A program made the translations under genes and the position numbers. Source: CAG-877 sp045627525 (GTDB taxonomy: Bacteria; Bacillota_I; Bacilli_A; RF39; UBA660). From it: DNA of 64,000 nucleotides. The stretch is from NCBI GenBank assembly GCA_045627525.1, contig JAZQNW010000006.1:1-64000 (forward strand), given 5' to 3'. Below are positions 58,026-64,000 of the stretch, piece after piece (position 1 is the first letter of the stretch; each line of letters begins with the position of its first letter). The notes under the pieces are model-generated. The model did not search any database. It saw nothing but the letters and a program-made list of their open reading frames with translations, and was not told the DNA's origin.

Positions 58026-60578
58026 ATGAAACGTAGTGAAGTGAATAGAGCTGATTTAAGCCCTATGATGCAACAATATATGGATATTAAAGATAAATAT
58101 GAGGATAGTATCATATTTTTTAGGCTTGGAGATTTTTATGAAATGTTTTTTGATGATGCAATAATTGCTTCAAGAGTTTTAGAACTTACTTTAACTGGCA
58201 AACAAGCTGGCCTTTCTGAAAGAGTACCTATGTGTGGTATTCCACATCATGCTTATTCTAATTATGTTGATGAGTTAATTGATAAAGGATATAAAGTAGC
58301 TATTTGTGAACAATTAGAGGATCCAAAATCTGTTAAGGGAATGGTTAAAAGAGATGTTATTCAAGTAGTTACTAAAGGTACAAGAATTGATTCTAATATA
58401 GATTCTAAAAGTAATAATTTCATTGCTAATATATATGATTTTAATTATTGTTATGGAATTAGTTATATAGATATTTCTACTGGTGAAGTGTATGCTACTT
58501 TAGTAGAAGGTGAGAAAGAAAAGGTTATTAAGGAGATAGCTCGTAATAATTTTAAAGAAGTTATAGTTAATGACTCTATTGATAGAGAAATAGTAGAAGA
58601 ACTTAGAACTAATCTAGGAGTTTTAGTTACTATTACAAAAAACGAATTAGATAATGATGATTATCATTATATTTATGATAATATAGAAGACATTAGATTA
58701 GTCAAAGCTCTAAAGCATTTATTGTTTTATATTTTGGATGCTAAAAAGGGAGATTTACATCATTTGCAGAGTTGCATAATAATTAAGAATAGCGAATTTT
58801 TAGAATTTGATAATAATACCAAAAGAAATCTAGAATTAGTAGAAACTTTAAGAAATAGAGAAAGACAATATAGCTTATTATGGCTTTTAGATAAATGTAA
58901 AACAGCTATGGGTTCTAGATATTTAAAACATAATATTGAAAATCCTTTAACAAATAAAAATGAAATATTAAGGAGATATGATTTTGTATCAAAATTATCG
59001 ACTGAATTTATTTTAAGGGATGATTTAATAAAAACTTTAGATCAGGTTTATGATTTAGAAAGATTAGCTGGACGTATTACTTATGGTAATTTAAATGCTA
59101 AGGATTTACTACAACTAAAAAGTTCTTTAAAAGTATTGCCTACTGTTAAAGACATTTTAATTAATATTGGATATGATAAAACTATTGATACTTTTGATGA
59201 TCTTTACTTATTACTTGAGAAAACTATATTAGAGGATGCTCCTTTCACTTTACATGAGGGTCATTTGATAAAAAGTGGTTATAATGAAGAATTAGATGAA
59301 TTAAAGAAGATTAGTAGTGGCTCAAAAGACTTTATTTTAGAGATGGAAAAAAGTGAAAGAGAAAGAACTGGTATTAAAAATTTAAAAGTTGGATTTAATA
59401 AGGTTTTTGGTTATTATATAGAAGTATCTAAGGGACAAATACCATTAGTAAAAGAAGAATTTGGTTATGATAGAAAACAAACTTTAGCTAATTGTGAAAG
59501 ATTTATTACGCCTGTTTTGAAGGAAAAAGAAAATATAATACTTGGAGCAGAAGAGAAAATAATTAATTTAGAATATAAATTATTTATGGATATTAGAGAA
59601 GTTGTTAAAAGATATATTAGTAAATTGCAAGTCTGCGCTAAAATAATTAGTGAAATAGATATGTTACAGTCTTTTTCAGTAGTTTCTGATAATTATAAGT
59701 TTGTACGACCAGAAATTACTGATGATAGAATTATAAAGATGATAGAATGTCGTCATCCAGTAGTTGAACAAGTTATGAAAGATAAATATATACCTAATGA
59801 TATTATTATGGATAAAACTACGGATATTTTACTTATTACAGGACCAAATATGGCTGGTAAGTCTACTTATATGCGACAATGTGCTATTACAGTTATAATG
59901 GCTCAAATAGGTTGCTTTGTACCATGTAAAAGTTGTACTATTCCAATTTTTGATAAGATTTTTACAAGAATAGGTGCTAGTGATGATTTAGTTAGTGGGG
60001 AATCTACATTTATGGTAGAAATGAAAGAAGCTAATTATGCTATTAGTGGAGCTACAGAAAACAGTTTAATTTTATTTGATGAATTAGGAAGAGGAACAGC
60101 AACTTATGATGGTATGAGTTTAGCTCAAGCAATACTTGAATATATTCATGATAAAATAAAAGCTAAGACCATGTTTTCTACTCATTATCACGAACTTACT
60201 AGTTTGGAAAAAGATTTAAAGCATTTAAAAAATGTTCATGTATCAGCTATAGAAGAAGATGGTAAAATAACATTTTTACATAAAGTAAAATTAGGGGCAG
60301 TTGATAAAAGCTATGGTATTCATGTAGCTAGTTTAGCTAAATTACCTAAAACTTTAATAGATAGAGCTGATGATATATTAAATGTATATGAAAAGAAGAA
60401 TATAAAGAAAGAAAACTTTACCCAAACATCTTTATTTGAATTAAATGATTTGGATGTTAAAGAAAAACCTAATGAAACTATTGAAAAAATAAAAAATATA
60501 AATCCATTAGAAATGACTCCAATGGATGCTCTTAGTTTTTTGTATGAAATTAATAAAGAAGTTAAGGAGAAAAAGTAA
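58026..60578 (+). CDS. mutS: DNA mismatch repair protein MutS
   Basis: Mismatch-recognition ATPase of 850 residues: N-terminal domain with FFRLGDFYEMFFDDA (mismatch-stacking Phe and Glu) and PMCGIPHHAY, clamp and lever helices, Walker A TGPNMAGKSTYMRQ, signature MVEMKEANYAI, Walker B LILFDELGRGT and STHYHELT. The C-terminus has the usual short tail. GGTGAAGAAGT precedes the ATG. Its partner mutL lies 24 kb away. The stop overlaps the next gene start (TAATG), so an unknown protein is co-translated. Confidence 0.97.
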   Translation: MKRSEVNRADLSPMMQQYMDIKDKYEDSIIFFRLGDFYEMFFDDAIIASRVLELTLTGKQAGLSERVPMCGIPHHAYSNYVDELIDKGYKVAICEQLEDPKSVKGMVKRDVIQVVTKGTRIDSNIDSKSNNFIANIYDFNYCYGISYIDISTGEVYATLVEGEKEKVIKEIARNNFKEVIVNDSIDREIVEELRTNLGVLVTITKNELDNDDYHYIYDNIEDIRLVKALKHLLFYILDAKKGDLHHLQSCIIIKNSEFLEFDNNTKRNLELVETLRNRERQYSLLWLLDKCKTAMGSRYLKHNIENPLTNKNEILRRYDFVSKLSTEFILRDDLIKTLDQVYDLERLAGRITYGNLNAKDLLQLKSSLKVLPTVKDILINIGYDKTIDTFDDLYLLLEKTILEDAPFTLHEGHLIKSGYNEELDELKKISSGSKDFILEMEKSERERTGIKNLKVGFNKVFGYYIEVSKGQIPLVKEEFGYDRKQTLANCERFITPVLKEKENIILGAEEKIINLEYKLFMDIREVVKRYISKLQVCAKIISEIDMLQSFSVVSDNYKFVRPEITDDRIIKMIECRHPVVEQVMKDKYIPNDIIMDKTTDILLITGPNMAGKSTYMRQCAITVIMAQIGCFVPCKSCTIPIFDKIFTRIGASDDLVSGESTFMVEMKEANYAISGATENSLILFDELGRGTATYDGMSLAQAILEYIHDKIKAKTMFSTHYHELTSLEKDLKHLKNVHVSAIEEDGKITFLHKVKLGAVDKSYGIHVASLAKLPKTLIDRADDILNVYEKKNIKKENFTQTSLFELNDLDVKEKPNETIEKIKNINPLEMTPMDALSFLYEINKEVKEKK

Positions 60579-61339
60579 TGAAGATTAATTCGAAAAATAA
60601 AATGCTTTTAAATTCTAAGGATGTATATAGATGGCCTACTAGTAAATTATTAATTGATTTTATAATTGATAATTATATTGAATACTTTGAATTTGCAGGG
60701 ACAAAGTGTAATAATGATTCAAGGCATTTTTTGACAGATATAAGTAGAATAGGAAATAGAGAAGTTTTTAGTGCATCTTTAGAAGATAATAATAAAAGTA
60801 CGAAAGAAGTAGTTACTTCTGATGGCTATGGAAGAGCTCAATATTCATCAATTCATAAATTATATGATAATGGTTCGACTATTTATTTTGTTAGATTTGC
60901 TAATTTTTCTGAGGGATCTAATAAGAAAGTGGAAATGACAAATTATAAGTGCGGTTATTATGTGTTTGATGGATCTTATGATATTACTTTTCCACCTATG
61001 AGTACTGATTTTTGCACTGATTTAATTAATTTACATGTAATTTCTGGAATAAAAAAACCGTCATATTATTTCAATTCAGCTTGTTTTGTTAGTTCTGGTA
61101 ATTGCAAAAAAATTGATATTTCTGCTATTGATATTGAAAAAAATGGTAGAAAACGTGACAAACATTTTTTTAATAATTTTGATTTTGATATTGAACATAA
61201 TGGATTTTACTTTTACCTAGATATTTTTACTAATTTTTCATTAGGAAATGAAAGGTTACCTGGATATGATAAAATATCAAAGATTAAGGAAAAATCTAAT
61301 TTAGATGAAGTTTTAGTTAAACAAAAAAGTTATTTATGA
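60578..61339 (+). CDS. Hypothetical protein coupled to mutS (253 aa)
   Basis: Not recognised. Soluble, with many Phe, Tyr, Asn, Ser and six Cys scattered through it; probably beta-rich (NGSTIYFVRFANFSEGSN; YKCGYYVFDGSYDITFPP). The start overlaps the mutS stop by one base with AAGGAG upstream, so translation is coupled, which is surprising for an apparently non-repair protein. Its TGA stop forms part of the next gene's promoter. Confidence 0.8.
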   Translation: MKINSKNKMLLNSKDVYRWPTSKLLIDFIIDNYIEYFEFAGTKCNNDSRHFLTDISRIGNREVFSASLEDNNKSTKEVVTSDGYGRAQYSSIHKLYDNGSTIYFVRFANFSEGSNKKVEMTNYKCGYYVFDGSYDITFPPMSTDFCTDLINLHVISGIKKPSYYFNSACFVSSGNCKKIDISAIDIEKNGRKRDKHFFNNFDFDIEHNGFYFYLDIFTNFSLGNERLPGYDKISKIKEKSNLDEVLVKQKSYL

Positions 61340-61345
61340 TATAAT
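61337..61345 (+). promoter_or_regulatory. Extended -10 that uses a stop codon
   Basis: TGATATAAT; its TGA is the stop codon of the preceding gene. The ATG of the next gene lies 22 nt on. Confidence 0.6.
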
Positions 61346-61367
61346 TTATTATTATAGGAATGGTGTT

Positions 61368-62696
61368 ATGAGAGAAATTAAAAGTATAACAATTGTTACA
61401 GAGGAAGATGAATTTTTACCTAAGAAATTTGCCTATATTGTGTATGATAATGAAAAAGACAGACTTTGTACTTATAATGATTTAGTTAAAGAATTAGCAA
61501 AATATAAAAAAGGTGGAAGTATCTTTGGTACTAGAAATTTAGATGGTATTAAAAAGAGAAATTTGACTTTTAAAGAATTACAATATAGGGAATATGGACT
61601 TTATGAAAGAGTTAGAAATTTAAGATATGAATTAGAAAATGAAAAGGATAAAAGCAGCAGACAATTATCTAAAAAATATGATATAAATTTAGGTGATTTA
61701 CCTAATATGTATTATATAGAGAGAAGTCATTTTTCTTATGATTGGGCTGGCCAATTTATGGCTACTATGAATAATTATAAAAAGTTAAAAGATTTAGTTT
61801 TAAATGAATGCAAACAAAGTGATATTAAATATAGAGAAGATACAGATTTAATTATTAGAGAAGCCGTTGATAAGATTGCTGAGGACTTAGTTGGCAATGC
61901 ATTAGATGGCTGTCATAGTAGGCAGGAAATGTATATGATGCTTGAAGATAAAAAAAGTAATTGTAAAACGCCTAGAGAAATGGAAGCTTTATCAAATATG
62001 ATTGAATGTGATAGAAGATTTATGATTTTTTATCCAGCAACATTTTTTAAGAATTCTAGTGAATTGTTAGAAGTAATTGATGATAAAACTTATTGTGATA
62101 GAGAAGAGCTATTAAGCAAATGGGCAGAATTTTTGATCGTTTTACCAGAATATTGTGGTATGTTACAAACATTAGAAAATTTTACTAGTGATATTTATGA
62201 AAAGAGTACGCAAGAAAGATTAGAATCATATTATGAAAATCAATCCTTTATTAATGATGTTATAATGTTAATGGATCATGATAAGGGCCAAGAAATTTAT
62301 CATTATCATGCTACTACAAGTAAAAAAGCAGCAGATAATATTTTGGATAAGGGATTATTTCTTATGAGTGGTGATTTAAGCTCTACAGCTTTTACTGAAT
62401 TTAATTTAGATGATGTTTTAACTTATCAATATCAAGGCTCTGGACTATTTGATACAGTTGGTGATTATGTTGTTGTTATTAGACAACCAGATGGCGAAGA
62501 TATTATTAGACCTACTACTGATTTAGAAAAAGAAAATAACAATATCATGGCTAGAAGAATGGGGGTAAATACAGCTGTTAATTCATATGTAATAGATTCA
62601 TCAAATATTGTTGGTTATATTGATAAAGTTAGTCAGAATGTTGTTAAGAATGAAAAATTTGTTAAAAATCCAAAAATAGAAAGTGGACAGAAATAG
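61368..62696 (+). CDS. Hypothetical protein with possible ART-like C-terminal domain (442 aa)
   Basis: The N-terminal two thirds are helical and charged, with no family recognised (NKYKKLKDLV-type helices, a conserved-looking GNALDGCHSRQEMYMMLEDK). The C-terminal ~130 residues begin YHYHATTSKKAADNILDKGL followed by MSGDLSSTAF, a His-(T)-(x)n-A-x-x-I-(L)-x-x-G-L arrangement seen at the NAD site of several ADP-ribosyltransferase-fold proteins; a later acidic segment could supply the Glu. This is a loose resemblance. The ribosome site AATGGTG is weak. nusB follows 10 nt after the stop. Confidence 0.78.
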   Translation: MREIKSITIVTEEDEFLPKKFAYIVYDNEKDRLCTYNDLVKELAKYKKGGSIFGTRNLDGIKKRNLTFKELQYREYGLYERVRNLRYELENEKDKSSRQLSKKYDINLGDLPNMYYIERSHFSYDWAGQFMATMNNYKKLKDLVLNECKQSDIKYREDTDLIIREAVDKIAEDLVGNALDGCHSRQEMYMMLEDKKSNCKTPREMEALSNMIECDRRFMIFYPATFFKNSSELLEVIDDKTYCDREELLSKWAEFLIVLPEYCGMLQTLENFTSDIYEKSTQERLESYYENQSFINDVIMLMDHDKGQEIYHYHATTSKKAADNILDKGLFLMSGDLSSTAFTEFNLDDVLTYQYQGSGLFDTVGDYVVVIRQPDGEDIIRPTTDLEKENNNIMARRMGVNTAVNSYVIDSSNIVGYIDKVSQNVVKNEKFVKNPKIESGQK

Positions 62697-62706
62697 AGGT
62701 GATATT

Positions 62707-63108
62707 ATGAAAACAAGAAGTGAACTTAGAGAGGTAATAGTAAAAGTACTTTATCAGGTTATGATATTAGAAGAAGCAAATCTTGATTATAATGTTAATG
62801 ATTTAATTAAGGAATTATTAGAAATAGAAAATGAATTTGTTGATCAAAGTATTGAAGGAATATTAGAAAATAGAAAAGAATTAGTAGAATTAAGTAATAA
62901 ATATTTAAATAATTGGTCAATGGATCGTTTGAATAAAGTTGATCAAGCTATTATATTATTAGGTATTTATGAATTAAAATATACTGATACTCCTAGTATA
63001 GTTGCGATAAATGAAGCAATTGAATTATCTAAAAAATATTCTGATGAAGATGTAACAAAGATGATTAATGGTGTATTAGATAAAATTTATCATGAAGAAG
63101 AAAAATAA
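62707..63108 (+). CDS. nusB: Transcription antitermination factor NusB
   Basis: 133 residues, all-helical. RSELREVIVKVLYQV at the N-terminus, NWSMDRLNKVDQAIILLGIYEL, then AINEAIELSKKYSDED and INGVLDKI, the diagnostic C-terminal motif. It joins the boxA antitermination complex for rRNA transcription. ATG 62707 follows GAGGTGAT. It is followed by xseA, a common nusB neighbour in Bacillota. Confidence 0.96.
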   Translation: MKTRSELREVIVKVLYQVMILEEANLDYNVNDLIKELLEIENEFVDQSIEGILENRKELVELSNKYLNNWSMDRLNKVDQAIILLGIYELKYTDTPSIVAINEAIELSKKYSDEDVTKMINGVLDKIYHEEEK

Positions 63109-63125
63109 GACTTTGGTCTTATTTT
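63102..63125 (+). terminator. Hairpin between nusB and xseA
   Basis: AAAATAAGAC / GTCTTATTTT with TTTG loop, overlapping the nusB stop; the T-run is short, so partial readthrough into xseA is likely. Confidence 0.6.
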
Positions 63126-63143
63126 AGTTAATGAGGTGAAATA

Positions 63144-64000
63144 ATGAACGATAAGTATATTACTGTTACTCAGTTAACTAAATATATTAAATATAAAATA
63201 GATAATGATGTTAATTTAAACGAGGTATTTTTAAAAGGTGAAATATCTAATTTTAAGGCACATAGTAGAGGACATTTCTATTTTACTTTAAAAGATGAAG
63301 GTAGTAGAATTAATGCTGTTATGTTTGCATCTAGTACAAAAAAATTAAAATTTATACCACAGGATGGTATGAAGGTGTTAGTTACTGGTAAAATATCTGT
63401 TTTTGAAGCTAATGGAGGTTATCAAATTTATGTTAATGATATGCTAGAAGATGGTGTTGGTAATTTATACATTGCTTTTGAACAGTTGAAGAAAAAATTA
63501 GAAATGGAAGGTTTATTTGATCCTACTATTAAAAAGAAAATACCAAAAATTCCAAAAAGAATTGGAGTTATTACTGCTCCAACTGGTGCCGCTATTAAAG
63601 ACATTATTTCAACAATAAAAAGAAGATGGCCGCTAACTGAAGTGTTACTTTTTCCATCATTGGTTCAAGGAGAAGCAGCAGCAGCGGATATAGTTAGACA
63701 AATTGAAAGATGTCAAAATTATGATTTAGATACTTTAATTGTTGGAAGAGGTGGAGGAAGTATTGAGGATTTATGGCCATTTAATGAAGAAATAGTAGCT
63801 CGTGCTATATATCAATGCAATATTCCTGTAATTAGCGCTGTTGGTCATGAAATTGATTTTACTATTTCAGACTTTGTAGCAGATTTACGGGCACCAACAC
63901 CAACTGGAGCAGCAGAGATGGCAGTTCCACAAATGAGTGATGTTATTAATTATTTGAATCAATTAAATATTAGACTTAATAAGGCAATTACTAGTGATTT
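63144..64000 (+). CDS. xseA: Exodeoxyribonuclease VII large subunit, 3' truncated by window edge
   Basis: The 285 visible codons contain the N-terminal OB fold (VTQLTKYIKYKIDND, FLKGEISNFKAHSRGHFYFT, VLVTGKISVFEANGGYQIYV), LKKKLEMEGLF, the start of the catalytic domain (RIGVITAPTGAAIKDIIST) and LIVGRGGGSIEDLWPFNEE, ISAVGHEIDFTISDFVADLR and APTPTGAAEMA. The frame has no stop before base 64000. ATG 63144 has GAGGTGAA upstream. With XseB it degrades single-stranded DNA from either end; xseB should lie just right of the window. Confidence 0.95.
   Translation, partial: MNDKYITVTQLTKYIKYKIDNDVNLNEVFLKGEISNFKAHSRGHFYFTLKDEGSRINAVMFASSTKKLKFIPQDGMKVLVTGKISVFEANGGYQIYVNDMLEDGVGNLYIAFEQLKKKLEMEGLFDPTIKKKIPKIPKRIGVITAPTGAAIKDIISTIKRRWPLTEVLLFPSLVQGEAAAADIVRQIERCQNYDLDTLIVGRGGGSIEDLWPFNEEIVARAIYQCNIPVISAVGHEIDFTISDFVADLRAPTPTGAAEMAVPQMSDVINYLNQLNIRLNKAITSD

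Overview
The window is a stretch of very AT-rich chromosome with dense genes, short intergenic gaps and Shine-Dalgarno sites of the AGGTGAT/GGAGG type. It uses the standard bacterial code: TGG is Trp and TGA is a stop. Gene order matches low-GC Bacillota in several places: ylbJ-ylbL, tkt-sirA-yneF, and rpsT divergent from gpr-spoIIP-yqxA. With gpr, spoIIP, ylbJ and sirA present, the organism descends from endospore formers and probably still sporulates. The very low GC and the many lineage-specific hypothetical proteins suggest an uncultured, host-associated member of Bacilli (RF39- or Erysipelotrichia-like). That placement is inference.

Layout. 1-3544: a type IV pilus/competence-type module with a truncated prepilin peptidase, a PilB/ComGA ATPase and two pseudopilins. 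3541-9607: sporulation-linked membrane proteins YlbJ and YlbL, a YitT-family protein, glutamate racemase, a hydrolase, a DUF1003 protein and a lipoprotein. 9617-19803: tRNAs, hypothetical proteins, PepT, an FtsK-like ATPase and tkt-sirA-yneF. 19876-32859: the most unusual region, three cassettes that each pair a giant protein with a type IV prepilin N-terminus (793-1225 residues, with Ig-like modules and, in two, a beta-helix-like end) with a small single-pass membrane protein. uvrC lies between the second and third. 32932-40134: mutL, miaA, two transglutaminase-fold proteins, rpsT and gpr-spoIIP-yqxA. 40211-43952: an unrecognised three-gene operon. 43983-49793: a degenerate ZnuA-like lipoprotein, yidD, rnc, an RNase J lacking catalytic residues, a tRNA, and a leader with a short peptide and hairpin upstream of an unknown gene. 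49902-57937: tRNA-Met, a broken zinc-ribbon/DUF4352 gene, a C39-like peptidase, tRNA-Gln with gltX, and three tandem TPR-like paralogues. 58026-64000: mutS, two unknown genes, nusB and a truncated xseA.

How it may fit together. The peptidase and ATPase at the left edge could process and assemble both the two small pseudopilins and the three pilin-headed giants. The giants would then be large adhesive tips or surface fibres carried on a type IV pilus-like machine. The two beta-helix cassettes share perfectly identical DNA blocks of more than 125 bp and differ by one 88-codon Ig module, so they are recombining or were duplicated recently.

Transcription signals are unusually uniform. Many genes are separated by a short Rho-independent terminator whose T-tract runs straight into an extended -10 of the form TGnTATAAT. 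Six tRNA genes occur singly; five have C in the wobble position.
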